DNA of 64,000 nucleotides from Candidatus Altimarinota bacterium (GTDB lineage: Bacteria > Patescibacteriota > Gracilibacteria > BD1-5 > UBA6164). Below the pieces are notes generated by a model. It had not been told where the DNA came from, searched no databases, and saw nothing but the letters and a program-made list of their open reading frames with translations. Positions 41,557 to 53,617 of the stretch are shown one piece after another (position 1 is the stretch's first letter; each line of letters opens with the position of its first letter). The stretch covers positions 186,001-250,000 of the forward strand of contig JAOARJ010000002.1 in NCBI GenBank assembly GCA_025210615.1. Direction: 5' to 3'. Made by a program: the position numbers and the translations under genes.

Positions 41557-42828
41557 TTATTTTTTTTGTGATTGCAAGAATGTTTGATGAAATTTTGTTA
41601 TAATTAATTTAGGAATAATAAATCACATTATAACTAAAACTATTGCAAGAATATCTCAAATTTGATAATTTTTATTTAATGTATCTAAAATTAAAAAATA
41701 TAAAATTAGATATCAAAGATACAATGAAATAAATTTTAATAGATTACTTTTTATTTTTTTAGGAATTGGTGCTTCCTTTTTATCTTCTTTCATTTCAAAA
41801 TATTCATCAAAAGGCATTCAAAAAACTTTTTTATCATAGTCTTTTCTTTTTTCAAGTAATTGACTATTATAATCATAATAAATATTTAATAATACATATA
41901 TTTCTCATAATTTATCGATAACCTCTTTTCAAAAGCGTTGAGTATTTTTTCAATCATTTTCTATTATTGAATTAGGAGTAATTTTATCCCATTCCAACCT
42001 AGATTTCACACAATTAAGTTGAACAATATTAAACAAATATTGTTTCTCAACAATTTTATAATATGTTTCAAATATATCTTTAGCTTCTTTATTTTCAATA
42101 AGTTTTATCGATTCTTCTAATTCATACAAAGATTCTCATCATTCTATTATTCTTTCAAAAAACTCTTTATTTAAAATATCTTCCATTCATTCTATAATTT
42201 TAATAAGTTTTTCTGAATTTTCTAAAGCATTTTTATTAGAAGTTTCAGGATTAGTTATTAAACTTTCTATATATTTAATAGCTTCATTATTTCAATATTC
42301 TTCAAAAAATACCCTTACAAAAGCACTTAACTGAGCATTACAGTAATTAATATTTCAACATAATTCTTTAAAATCAATACTACTTTCTTCATAAATTTTA
42401 AATCATTCTGTTTGTAACCAATTAATAAATCAATCTCATTCATGTCTTTTAAGCTCTTCTCAATATTTCTCATTTAAAAAGTTTAATACTTTTTGTAATG
42501 ATAATTGATTTCTCATTTCCTCTAAGTTTTTAATAATTTCATCATTTTCAGCATTTAAGATTTGACCAATTTTATCAAAATATTCATTATAAATTTTCAT
42601 TTTTTTTCTTAATCTACAAAAATTATAAATTTCTAATAATTCTCTAGCTGTTTTTTCTTCTTTTCATAAATAAAAAAATGCTATTTTTTCTTTATTCGTT
42701 AATTTCTTATCTATAATTGATATTTCTTCTTTTTTATTATCTTTTTTACTATATAAACTTTCCCAACAATGTTTACATTTAACAGCTTCATCTTGAATTT
42801 CTTCAGCACAAAAAGGACATTTTTTCAT
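41557..42828 (-). CDS. Zinc-ribbon protein with two C-terminal membrane helices
   Basis: 423 residues. N-terminus '[21 protein letters not shown]' is a zinc ribbon (Cys4, 7, 18, 21). The middle (about 45-350) is Glu/Lys-rich and helical, likely coiled coil. Two hydrophobic segments close the protein (about 370-415). Its stop lies 16 bases from the tmRNA 5' end on the same strand. Unknown function. Confidence 0.7.
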
Positions 42829-42888
42829 AAATTTAAAATTATTTATATAAATTTATCTCAGTATATACTAATTATTATTTTTGCAAAT

Positions 42889-45240
42889 TTATTTATACTC
42901 AAAATCTGTAATTTGATTTTGTAAAAACACCTCTTCTTGTCAATTTTTTAACTCAAAATTATAAGCTTTTATTCAAGGCTGTTTATAAAATTTATAATCA
43001 TAATTTTTACACTCAATATTCGGCAATGTATACTCAAAATTAATAGAATTTTTTCATCAAACAGGCGTCTTTAAATAAAAATCCACTTGCGTATGATTCC
43101 CTATTTTCTTTGTATTATATTCTCATTTAACTATCGCATTTTTCGGTAATATAACCCTTATATAATCATAATTTTGTCCTTTTCATTGAATCTGTAATAA
43201 CTCTTCAGTTTTATTATTCGGAATATCTAATTTATAAAATAAATTTTTAAATTTTAACTCATCATTAATAGAAAAGTTATGTTTATGAATTATTTCTAAA
43301 TTTGTATTCACACTACAATCTGGCCTTTGTTTAACCGTTTTTTTATAAGTCCTTTTAATATATCTATCTGATTTATTTCCCGAAATCGAAGTATTTACAA
43401 TATAATTATAGTCAAGCGCATTATAATTTATATTTCAATTTATTTTTAATTCATAAGCTAAACTATTGGCTTTATTATCAAAAGAATAAAAGACTAGTTC
43501 TCTATTTTTAATTAATTCTCAAACAATTTTTATATACTCAAAATAACTTCATTTTTCTTTTAATTTTTTAGTAAAAATATCCATGAAATCAAATAAAACT
43601 TGTTTTGGAGTGCCAAGTGTTCAAGTTTTTGATAATTTAGATTCAACTAATAAACTCATAGCACTAGAAAAATTTTCACTATTTAATCTTACGCTTAAAT
43701 TAGGTATTTTTACATCTCAGATTTCATCTAAAAATTTATTTATACTGTTTAAATTTAAATAAATTATTCAGTCAATATTTTTATTTAATTTATCAAAATG
43801 AGATTTTATTTTTTCACTTGATTCTTTAAAATTTACATAGTAATTCGCATCTCTTAGACCAAAAGTGTCACTTATTTTATCAATTCATTTTGGAGCTTTT
43901 TCAGTAAATGGTTTTAAATTCCATTCGTAAGCATAAACATCTTTCCTTTCAAAATTTGTAATTTTTCCTTTAAATATGGTAATAATTCACATACTTCACA
44001 TAAATCATCCAGTCGGTCTAATTTCATCACTATTTTGAAAAACTACTAAATAATTCTTCGCTTTATTATCTCATAAAATATCCAAAAATACTTCGTAATT
44101 ATCAAAAATTTTACTAGAAAAATTAGATAAAATTTCTAACTGACTATAAGCCGTATAAAATTTATTTTTTAAATTTTCAGGTAATTTAATTTTTCAAGTT
44201 TTTATTATATTTTTTACTTTATTAAAAGCATTAAAAGATGATTTCAAATTAGAGGCAATATAATCTACATCACTTTTAGAATTATGTAAAATTTGCGTAT
44301 AATAGATGTTTTCAATTCATTTTTTTTCTATTAATTTTTGTGTTCACTCAAATAATTCAAATCCCCTAGAAATACTATTAGTAAGCCTTTTTGCTCAAGA
44401 ATTTATATCACTTACAAGGGCATATTGCTTATTCTGAAAAATCGGATTATTAAACATTAAATCAAGCGGAAAAAGCATTATCGAAGATATAGCAAAATCA
44501 CTTTTCGCCTCATTTATCGTATTTCTAACCTCTTTGTAATCGTGAATATTTGAAATGCTTGATAATTTTTCAAAACCAGTTTTTAAATTATTTTCCAAAA
44601 TATTTTTATAAAAAATACCAAAAATAAATACAAAAATTATACTAATAACTATAATTAAAATATTTTTTATTTTACTATTTTGAATAGAAATTTTCTTTTG
44701 TGAATTTATATTTTTAATTTTATTTTTAAAAGAATTTTTCACATAATTAAATAATCAAATTTTCGCTTTAGTAATATCAAAACTTAAATTTTCATTGTCT
44801 ATATTTTTTACTGTATTATAGTTCTCTATATCACTAAAATCATCTGTAAAACTATCTTCCTTTGGATTATATTCTCTTAATTTTATATCATTATTTTTGA
44901 AGTTTTTTTCCAAAAAATTTTGTTTTTTTAAGTTATCAAAACCTATTGTTTTAGAATCTTTTTTCTTTAATTTTAGTTTTTTATTTTTATACAAATTTAA
45001 AGAACCTAATCACAAATCTATTTCATTTGTATTAGGTGTATTTTCCTCTAATTCATCAAGCGTAATGTCTGTTTCAGATAACTCAGATAAATTGATTTCT
45101 TCTTCCAAATCCTCTCTAATATCCTCAATTGGAACATATTTTTCCTCTTCAACTTCTTCATCTTCAAGATTTTCATTAAAATCTGATTGTTCAACCTCCC
45201 AATCTAAATTATCTTCATTAAAATCATAATTTTTAGGCAT
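42889..45240 (-). CDS. DUF4012 envelope protein with acidic cytoplasmic domain
   Basis: 783 residues. A very acidic N-terminal 75 residues ('EQSDFNENLEDEEVEEEKYV'), a basic stretch, one transmembrane helix ('IKNILIIVISIIFVFIFGIFY', about 182-202), then the DUF4012 domain with its hallmark 'NYLVVFQNSDEIRPTGGFMGSMG' (about 395-420). DUF4012 proteins are common in Patescibacteria and Actinobacteria and lie outside the membrane; some link to exopolysaccharide loci. It is 16 bases downstream of dnaA on the same strand. Confidence 0.85.
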
Positions 45241-45256
45241 AATATAGCGATAATTT

Positions 45257-46687
45257 TTAAAGCCCTACCCTTTCTCTAATTTGATTTACTTCGTATAAAA
45301 TATCCTTATTTTTTTTCATTAATGATTCTAATTTATTGCAAGAATATAATACTGAAGCGTGATTTCTTCCTGAAAATATATTTCAAATTCTTTCGTATGT
45401 ATAGCTCATTTTTGTCTTTAATAAATACATAGCTACTTGTCTAGGTATCATAAATTCTTTCTTTCTATTTCCTCATAAAATTCATTCTTTTTCAATTCAA
45501 AAATGCTCACTGACAGCATCAAGTAAATCTTCATACGATTTAATTTTAGGTGCTCTCATTTTTCCATATCAAAGTAAATCATCAGTATATGATAATTTTT
45601 TCAATTTTTTAGCTACTTTTTCAAGAGTTGGAACAGCTCAATCTAATTCATATTCAACGATAAGTTGATTCAAAATTCATTCTAATTCTCTGACATTTTC
45701 TGTTACATTTGCCGCTATAAATTCAGCTACATCTTGTGATAACATAAATTCTCTACTTCTTGCTTTTTCTTGCAAAATTGCAAGTCTAGTTTCAAAATCA
45801 GGTTTACCAATATCAATAGTAATTCCCCATTCAAAACGACTTCTAAGACGAGGTTCAAGCTCTGTTAATTCCTTTGGTGGTCTATCTCAAGATAAAATAA
45901 TTTGTCTATCAGTATCGTATAAAATATTAAAAATATTGTATAATTCATTTTGAGTTTGCTTTTTATTTTCCAAAAATTGAACATCATCAATAATCAAAAC
46001 ATCAGCTCATTTAAATTTAGCTCTAAGTTTATCAATAGTTCTATTTTTTACACAACTTACGTATTCATTTAAAAATTTGTCAGCAGTCGTATATAAAACC
46101 TTTTTATCTTTAAATTTTTTAGTGATTTCATTTCAAGTTCATTGAAGTAAATGTGTTTTTCAAAGTCAAACATCTCCATAAACATAAACAGGATTATAAG
46201 CCTTTCAAGGCGCTTTAGAAATAGCAGTACAAGCACTATATGCTAATTGATTATCAGATCATACTATAAAATTTTGAAGAGTATATCTGCTTTTTGTAGC
46301 CTTTTTTTGATTCCCTACTGAATATTTTGTTTCTAAAATAGAAGCTTTATTTTCTTGTTTTTTAGTTTTCTTTTTAGCTTTTGTTAATTCTTTATAAAAA
46401 GCTAAACAGTCCACAACTTGGCTATTACTAGGGTTTTCTATATTATCATCTACATCAAAAATAACTTCTTCAAGTAAAGGAAATTCTATTTTTGTTGCTT
46501 CAAAAATTTCATCATAAAATTTAGCAGTTAAATTCCCTTTCATAAAATCAGAAATTACACCAAAAACAACTCTAGTTTGAGTAGTTTCAAGTATTGTCAT
46601 TTTTTTAAAATAAACAAGAAAATCTTGTTTTTTAATATTTTGCGTAATTTCTTTTAAAATATTTCTAAGATGATAAAAATTCTTCAT
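45257..46687 (-). CDS. dnaA: Chromosomal replication initiator DnaA
   Basis: 476 residues. Domain I (about 1-80), a short linker, AAA+ domain with Walker A 'VYGDVGLGKTHLLQ' (about 167-180), Walker B 'VLIIDDVQFLENK' (about 235), sensor 'SRFEWGITIDI', and domain IV with 'GGNRKKEFMIPRQVAMYLLKTKMSYTYERIGNIFSGRNHASVLYSCNKL', the DnaA-box-binding signature. Catalytic glycines of Walker A are partly UGA. The upstream gap is the natural place to seek the origin. Confidence 0.96.
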
Positions 46688-46930
46688 ACTTTTATTCCCT
46701 ATTAAAATCTAATTTCATAACACCTATATTATCCTTTTTTTATAAAAGTCAATTTTATATTTTTTCTTGACAGATTTATTGTATAATTTATTTATACGTT
46801 TTTTATTTTTTAGCTTTATTAAGCTATTTTTATTTTTTCTTAACTATAAAAGATTTTAACAATTTTAAGTAAAAAATCAACTTTATTTTTTATATCTTTT
46901 TCAAAGAAATAAATTTTTTGAACAATAATT
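46688..46930. other. AT-rich gap upstream of dnaA, possible origin region
   Basis: Very AT-rich DNA with T-runs and small inverted repeats (TAGCTTTATTAAGCTA at about 46811). A DnaA-box-like TTATTCACA lies just outside at 46931-46939, overlapping the stop of the next gene. Only one good box is seen, so origin status is unproven. Confidence 0.25.
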
Positions 46931-47359
46931 TTATTCACAATTATGAACTAAACTATTACAAAAAATCATAGACAATAATGTTATGTTTTGATTAAATCAA
47001 TCCTCATCTTCTTTTCAAAAAACATTTTCAAATTCTACTTTACTAATTTTTTTTCAAGAATTAAAATCCAAAAAATTTTTGTTATGAATATTGTTTTGCA
47101 ATAAAATTAACTGAGAAGTTAAGGCAATTAAGGCTTCTTTATAATCAACTCTATCTAGTTTTTTAAATTCTTCTACACTTTCTTCAGTAGACAAAAAGTT
47201 AGGATTTTTCTTATTCCATTCAAAATTTTCTAAAATATTAAAGTATAATTTATCTTTTAATAAATATTTATGATTTATATCTTGAAATTCATATTCTACT
47301 AAAATTTCTTCTAATACTGAATCCAATAAATCTTTATTTAAATTAATCTCATTTTTCAT
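46931..47359 (-). CDS. Conserved-looking hypothetical protein upstream of dnaA
   Basis: 142 residues, acidic, helical, no signal or membrane segment. Includes 'LLDSVLEEILVEYEFQDINHKY', 'VDYKEALIALTSQLILLQNN' and 'FCNSLVHNCE' at the end. Continuous only with UGA=Gly. Not recognised. Confidence 0.6.
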
Positions 47360-47422
47360 AATTTTATATTTAATTTTTAAAACTATTTAAGTATACTACA
47401 ATTTTATAAAAAATACAATAAA

Positions 47423-47448
47423 AAAACTACTCTAATATAAGTAGTTTT
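47423..47448 (-). terminator. Terminator after the U32 peptidase gene
   Basis: AAAACTACT / AGTAGTTTT with T-run on the minus strand. Confidence 0.75.
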
Positions 47449-47454
47449 AAAATA

Positions 47455-48783
47455 TTATTTCTTTATGTCTGCTCTCAAAATTGAAAATTCTCAAGGATTC
47501 TTTTTTAATTTAATATAAACATCAACTCATCAGCCATGAGCGACATCTGTAACTATTTTTTCTTCTCATTTATATTTAATAATATCTCATACTGTTTCTG
47601 TCCAAGTTTCATCAGGAGTAATTATTTCTAATATATCTCACTTTTCAAATCTATTTTTTACTACTATTCTAGCAAGTCAAGTTTTTTCATCATAAGAAAC
47701 AACTTTTCACATAAATTTTTTCGTTTGGAATCATCCGTTTTTCTCATAATATTGAGCATTATCTTTTAAATCTCATACAAAAAATCCTGGAATATATCCT
47801 CTATTAGCTACTGAAAATAATTCACTCATTAATTCTTCCATAGGCAATTCTTTACCTTGTGAAGCCAAATCTATTGCTTTTCTATAAGCTCTAGCGACTG
47901 TCGCTACATAATTTATAGTCTTATTTCTTCATTCAACTTTAAAAGAAATGATTCAAGCATCGATTATTTCTTTCATATAAGCAATCGCACACATATCTCT
48001 TGAATTCATAATATGTGTTCCATACTCATCTTCATCAATTGGTAAAAATTCTCCAGGACGCTCTTGTTCTTCTAAGTAATAATAATCTTTTAATGGTTTA
48101 TAACCGCCATATTCTCATCTTTCTCAGATATTATTTTCTACTTTTATTGGATTTTTATTTTCTTCTCTTAAAACTTTGTATTGCCATCTACAAGACTGCG
48201 CGCAAGTTCATTGATTTGCATCTCTATGTGCCATATAATTTGATAATAAACATCTACCAGAATAAGAAATACAAATCGCTCCGTGTACAAATGCTTCTAA
48301 TTCTACTTCTGGATTTTTTTCATGAATTTCTTTCATTTCATCCATACTAAGTTCACGAGCCAAAATCACTCTCTCAACTCATACAGACTTCCAAAATTCT
48401 ACTTGTGCCCAGTTTACATTATTTTGTTGAACTGATAAATGAATAACCGCATCAGGAAATTCTTTTTTCACTAAATGAATAAGTCCAGGGTCAGCCATAA
48501 TAAAAGCATCTGGTCACATCTCATACATCTTTTTAAAATGTGCTAAAAATGGTTTGATTTTAATATTGTGCGCGTAAATATTCGCTGTAAAATAGATTTT
48601 TTTTCATAAATTATGAGCATACTGTACTGCCTCTTTTAGAGTATCCATATTAAAGGCATTTGTTCTCGCACGTAGCGAAAACATCGGTGCTCATACATAA
48701 ACTGCGTCAGCTCAATAAGCAAAAGCATATTTCATCTTTTCCATATCTCAAGCTGGCATAAGTAATTCCAAGTTACTTTGCAT
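47455..48783 (-). CDS. U32-family peptidase / tRNA hydroxylation protein (TrhP-like)
   Basis: 442 residues. N-terminus 'ELLMPAGDMEKMKYAFAYGADAVYVG' and the family signature 'LEAFVHGAICISYSGRCLLS' (ExFxHGAxCxxxSGxC) are unmistakable, with further conserved cysteines ('GTCAQSCRWQY') for an iron-sulfur cluster. YegQ/TrhP relatives take part in 5-hydroxyuridine formation in tRNA; others are called collagenase-like. Substitution of conserved glycines by UGA is seen throughout. Confidence 0.88.
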
Positions 48784-48861
48784 AATAAGATAGTTAATAA
48801 TAAATGTTAATTTTGACTTATATGTTTTAATAATTTTTTCTAAAAAAGCAAGTTTTTGTTA

Positions 48862-48885
48862 TAAAAAAGAGCCTTTACAGCTCTT
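48862..48885 (-). terminator. Terminator of the small gene at 48875-49090
   Basis: On the minus strand AAGAGC, TGTAAAG loop, GCTCTT then TTTTATAAC. The gene's stop codon lies in the loop. Confidence 0.65.
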
Positions 48886-49090
48886 CTATAAATCAATCAT
48901 TTTTCATATTATTCTCATTCTGCGGTATTCTATTTATAAAAACTTCTTTCAAACCTTCCATAAATCTTTTTTGGTCTCCATAATTAAATTCTGTAAACAT
49001 TGTGAGTCACGGTGCATCTTTAGCAAATGCATAGACATAAATCATCAGAAACTCTACCCCTTTTTTAGTAAAATATTTTTCTTTTTTCAT
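48875..49090 (-). CDS. Small soluble hypothetical protein
   Basis: 71 residues, MKKEKYFTKKGVEFLMIYVY..., with 'FNYGDQKRFMEGLKEVF' and acidic tail 'NENNMKNDGFIEEL'. Two glycines are UGA. ATG start and terminator support a real gene. Not recognised. Confidence 0.55.
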
Positions 49091-49140
49091 AACCAAACTA
49101 TTAATAAATAAAATTAATAGCCAAAAATTTTTTCAAGAAA

Positions 49141-49245
49141 TCTGCAGAACAAAAAGGACAACTATCCAAATCTTGCTCTGCTGAAATCTTGACAAACACC
49201 AAAATTAAGCAAGCAGGATAGTTGCCCTGACTCGCAGTGTTAGTT
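49141..49245 (-). ncRNA. Candidate structured RNA (long hairpin)
   Basis: On the minus strand GGGCAACTATCC (49227-49216 region) pairs with GGATAGTTGTCC (49167-49156) with one G.U pair; an inner CTTGC/GCAAG and an outer CTGC/GCAG extend it to a hairpin of about 100 nt. The pairing is better on the minus strand, where the exception is G.U, than on the plus strand (A.C). The apical part contains GTCA...AGCAG, loosely reminiscent of small SRP RNA, but the GGAA tip is missing. The 301-base gap 49091-49391 holds no gene otherwise. Confidence 0.4.
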
Positions 49246-49314
49246 ATAAAATTTCAGCTCTATTTTTTTATATAAAAAAATATTTAATGCAAATGTTTTA
49301 TTTAAAAAATAAAT

Positions 49315-49342
49315 TTTACTTTAACTTATTATAGTATATAAT
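49315..49342 (+). promoter_or_regulatory. Candidate sodA promoter
   Basis: TTTACT (49315-49320), 16 bases, TATAAT (49337-49342), 50 bases before the ATG. Confidence 0.4.
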
Positions 49343-49391
49343 ATTAACTTAATTAAAATATAAATTTAATTTAAAATATAATTTTTTGATT

Positions 49392-49988
49392 ATGCAATAC
49401 TCTCTTCCAAAACTTACTTATGATTATAACGATTTAGAGCCATATATTGATGCAAAAACTTTAGAAATTCACCATACAAAACATCACGCCTGATATGTAA
49501 CTTGAGCCAATAATACTATAAAAAAACTTGAAAAAGCTAGACAAATTTGAGATTTTTCTGATATAAAATCTTTGAAAAAAGAATTAGCTTTTCATCTATC
49601 TGGACATATTCTTCATAGTTTATACTGGAAAAATATGACTCCAAATAAAACAGAATTACCTCTAGACTTAAAAGATAAAATCAAAGAAGATTTTTGAAAT
49701 TTAGAAATGTTTGAAAAAGAATTTAAAACAGCTTGCACAGTTGTAGAAGGCTCTGGTTGGTGAGCTGTAGTATTAACTCCTGAATGACATCTAGAAATAA
49801 TCACCATAGAAAAACATCAAGATTTAAATGTTATGTGAAGTTATTTACTTCTTGTTTGTGATGTTTGGGAGCATGCTTATTACTTGCAATATAAAAATGA
49901 TAGAGCAAAATATATCGATAATTTCTGGAAAATAATCAACTGGAATACAGTGAATGAAAGATTTAAAAAATATGAAAAAACTCTCTAA
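49392..49988 (+). CDS. sodA: Fe/Mn superoxide dismutase
   Basis: 198 residues. All four metal ligands are in place: His in '[12 protein letters not shown]' (about 27), His in '[13 protein letters not shown]' (about 74), and Asp and His in '[22 protein letters not shown]' (about 157 and 161). The C-terminal pattern is standard. Converts superoxide to hydrogen peroxide and oxygen; no catalase is in the window. Confidence 0.94.
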
Positions 49989-50009
49989 TTTGAGAGTTTA
50001 TTTTATTTG
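49978..50009. terminator. Bidirectional terminator between sodA and the next gene
   Basis: AAACTCTC / GAGAGTTT with T-rich flank on the plus strand and A/T-rich flank on the other. It overlaps the stop codons of both convergent genes. Confidence 0.75.
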
Positions 50010-50738
50010 AGTTCATCACCATTCTACAATAGTAAATCATTTTCTTTCAAAAGTTTTAAACTCTTGAGGTTCTATCTTAATCGGTTCATCTAAAGCTTTA
50101 AATACCATAAATACTCTAAGCAAACTATCATATTTTGGAGTGGTTTCAAGTAACGCTGTATTAGTATACTGATTATCCGCAAAATGAATTAGATTATATT
50201 TATTTTTCTGCATTATTGGATACCAATATACTATGAATTCATTATATTCCTTCGGTGTTAATCATATTTTTGGTAAAACTTCTTGCAAAAATTCTCTAGA
50301 TTCTTCTCATTTTACTACAAATCATTTTGAAATATCCCGATTTATTTTTTCATTATGTTTTCATTCCCAAAATAAATAACTATACTCTTTATTATCAGCT
50401 TTATTAATAATTTTACTATCAGGATAAGCTGTTACTTCCCATCATTTTATTTCTTTATTATACTCTGGATAATCAGCAAAAATTTCTCATTTATAATCAA
50501 GTTTTACTTTTATATCAGTCTTTTCTTCTGGATATAAATAAATTACTGGTTTATAATCAATCATAGGATCATCTCAAAATTGAGGTTGATAAGTATATTT
50601 ATTAGATTTTTTATCTTCTCAAGAACACAAAATTTCTAAATCCAAATAATTTGGAATAATTCAAGCTTTTGTTAATCACGCAAATAAAAATAGTGAGAAT
50701 AAAACTAATCACACTCAAATAATAATTTTTTTCTTCAT
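49998..50738 (-). CDS. Exported conserved hypothetical protein ('KPVIYLYP' family)
   Basis: 246 residues: N-terminal signal or anchor ('KKKIIIGVGLVLFSLFLFAGLT'), then 'YKPVIYLYPEEKTDIKVKLDYKGEIFADYPEYN', 'GWEVTAYPD', 'YSYLFWEGKH', 'GFVVKGEESREFLQEVLPKIGLTPKEYNEFIVYWYP'. I recognise this as a widespread conserved family of small exported proteins whose function is not established to my knowledge. Convergent with sodA. Confidence 0.7.
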
Positions 50739-50808
50739 AATTAAAAATTAATGATAAAATTTAGTATATTATAATACATTTATATGACAAAGTAAATATT
50801 TTTTTAAA

Positions 50809-51705
50809 TTATTTTTTTCTATTTTTAATAAAATCTACAAGCCAATTTAATTTTTCACTATTATAGTCTTTTATTAAATTCAAATTTTCTTTTGTTAATC
50901 TGTCTAACTCTTGTTTTGTTTTATCTAATCATAAAAAATATACATATCATTTATTTTCTCATCATACGCTTTTCCCTGTTTCTTTACTACTTCATTCTAC
51001 ATCTAATAAATCATCTTTAATCTGAAAAGTTAGTCATAAATTCGTTCAAAATTTTTCTAATTTTCTTATTTCCTCATCACTACTTCAAGCCAAAATAGCT
51101 CATCAAATAATTGCCGACTTTATAAGAGCTCAAGTTTTTTTATTATGCAAACTATCCAAGTCTTTTTTCGTTATGTCAGAATTATTTATTTCATAATACA
51201 TATCTTCTACTTGTCCGCCTAACATTCAATAAAAACCTACATTTCTAGAAAGTAATTTTATAAGTTTTTGAGAAATTTCTGGATTTTTTATTTCGCTTAA
51301 TACCTCAAAAGCCAAGCTATTCAATAAATCTCCTACTAAAATCGCAATGTATTCACTATATTTAGACCAAACTGTTGGATTTCATCTTCTCAAAGTATCA
51401 TTATCCATCGCAGGTAAATCATCATGCACAAGACTATACGAATGTACAAGTTCAAGCGCTATCATAAACTTTACAATATCATCTTCTTTTTTTATTTCTT
51501 CTATAGTTTTATTAGTATTTAATAAATATATTTCTAAAGCTAAAATAGGCCTCAATTTTTTTCAATTTTGACAAGCATAAATAGTTACTTCTTTTATTTC
51601 TTGAAGTGGCTTATTTAAAGTATTTTTACCAAAATAATCCTCTAAAAAATCTATAACTAAATTTAAAGAAAATTCTCTATATTTTTTATACCAAGTTGGT
51701 AGCAT
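50809..51705 (-). CDS. ispA: Polyprenyl diphosphate synthase (FPP/GGPP type)
   Basis: 298 residues. First Asp-rich motif '[11 protein letters not shown]' (about 88-96) and second '[10 protein letters not shown]' (about 228) with 'QNGKKLRPIL', 'RRGNPTVW' and 'GGQVEDM' in between, the full IspA pattern. Makes the chain-length precursor for undecaprenyl diphosphate, which UppS, two genes upstream, extends. The start is 3 bases after the MFS stop, so co-translated. Confidence 0.92.
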
Positions 51706-51708
51706 TGT

Positions 51709-52905
51709 TTAAGTTTTATTTTTTAAAATAAATAATTGCACTATTCCTATTAATAAAGCCATAATTCAAAAACCTCATCAAATTATCAAAATTATTTCAC
51801 TATAAGAATATTTTAACGCAAATAATCATACAAACAAAAATAATCCTTTTTGCATAAAAGTCAAAAACATATTTCAAGTCGATAAAATACTTGCTCTAAT
51901 TTCATCTTGAGATATAGCTTCTTGCAAGGAATAATCAATAATTTTACAGCATGCAGAATGCAAAAAATAATATAATCCTGAAAAAATAATTATCACATAA
52001 AAATTATCAAAAAAGTATAGTCAAAATGAAATTATTATTCACAAAATAGCTAAAAAACTAAAAATATATTTCTTTCAAAAAATTTTCCATAAATCAGAAA
52101 TAAATAATGATAAAATTCAATTAATCAAAAATAAAAATACTCCTAAAAATCAAATATTAGTTATAGATAAATCTTTTTCTAGCCAATAATTTTGATTTAA
52201 CATGTGATTAAAAAATTCATATCAAATAGTTGAAAAAAATAAAAATATAAATAAAAATAATACAGTTTTTGAATTAAAAAAATATTTTAAAGCCATTTTA
52301 GAATAATCAAAAAAAGTCTGCTTTTTCTCTCTATATATTACTGGAATTGGTTTCAAAAATAAAGATAAAATAAACATAAAAAAAATTAAAACAGCCTGAA
52401 CACTATAAGGTAAAATTTCTGAAATATTGTATAAAAAAGAAGCCAGTAAAGCTCCTCAGGCTTTAAAAATTAATCAAATTCATCAAATTTTTGAATTATA
52501 ATCCAAATATTTTTCCGTTTTTCATTCTATTTTAAAAATTGAATAAATATAGCTACTTGTAGCTCCAGAATGAAAAGCTCAAGTTATTGCAAACAAAAAA
52601 GCACTGATATATATAACTATTCATCATCAAAAAAAGTTCGCACTAACATACGAAGAAAAAGCTAAAAATAAAAAGAAATAAGACAGAGAAATACTTTTTT
52701 TATATCAAAATTTATCAGCAAAAATTCAAGTAGGAATTTCTAAAAAAAATAACGAACTAGCTATAATTAAATGAAAAAGTCCGATTTTAAAATCATTTAA
52801 TCAAACAAATTTAAAATATATCACAGACAAAAGACAGCCCAGCCACATTTCTTTTATCACTGCCATTACTGCAAATATTTTTAATGATTTTTTATATTCC
52901 CCCAT
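51709..52905 (-). CDS. MFS transporter
   Basis: 398 residues, about twelve helices. Motif A is degenerate ('EIPTGIFADKFGYKKSISLSY', normally GxLaDrxGrr). Sits between uppS and ispA in one operon. The substrate cannot be inferred; efflux MFS of the YqgE/TetA-like tree often look like this. Confidence 0.8.
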
Positions 52906-52921
52906 TGCTATTTTTTAATAA

Positions 52922-53596
52922 TTATTTTCAAAAATTCCTTTTACTTGTTTTAAAAAAGTCTATAACTTTATTAAACTCTATTTCATCAAACTCTGGCCAT
53001 TTTTTAGGCGTGAAATAATATTCACTATAATCGCTTGAATAAAGCAAAAAACCCGAATGACGAATATCTCATCAAGTCCTTACAATCACATCAGCTGGCG
53101 GATATTTTCAAGTGTCCAAATAATCATTAAAATTATGTATATCAAGATTTTCTATATCACCTCAAGAATTAACAAAATTTTTTATTCATCTAATAATCTC
53201 ATCTTTTCATCAATAAACAAGAGCTAAAACAAGCGTTATTTTATTATTATTTTTTGTCTTTTCAACCAAATTATTTAATATTTCTTGAGATTTTTCTGGC
53301 AATTTTTTTATATCTCAAATAAGTTCTAACTTAACATTATTTTTTAATAAATTTTTTAAATATTTAGGCGCATTATTAATTATTTTTATCAAATTTTTCA
53401 CTTCTTCTTCATCTCTTTTTATTAAATTTTCAGTACTTAATCACCATAAAGTAATATATTCTATTCCTTTATTAGAAGCTAATTTTACAACTTTTTCAAT
53501 ATTATCAGCTCAAGCCTTATGTCACATAACTTTAGGTAATCATCTCTCGTGAGCCCATCTACGGTTTCAATCCATTATTATAGCCAAATGTTTCAT
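52922..53596 (-). CDS. uppS: Undecaprenyl diphosphate synthase
   Basis: 224 residues. '[37 protein letters not shown]' is the family's catalytic N-terminus (Asp in MDGNxRWA), followed by 'ITLWGLSTENLIKRDEEE', 'VLALVYGGKDEIIR' and 'ADVIVRTGGDIRHSGFLLYSSDYSEYYFTPKKWPEF'. It makes the lipid carrier for cell wall synthesis. Adjacent to a PBP gene. Confidence 0.94.
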
Positions 53597-53617
53597 TGTT
53601 TTTTATTAAAAAATAAT

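Noticed and set aside
49141-49245. Firm assignment of the hairpin as SRP RNA
   Set aside because: GTCA and AGCAG segments are present but the GGAA tip and symmetric loop are not convincing.
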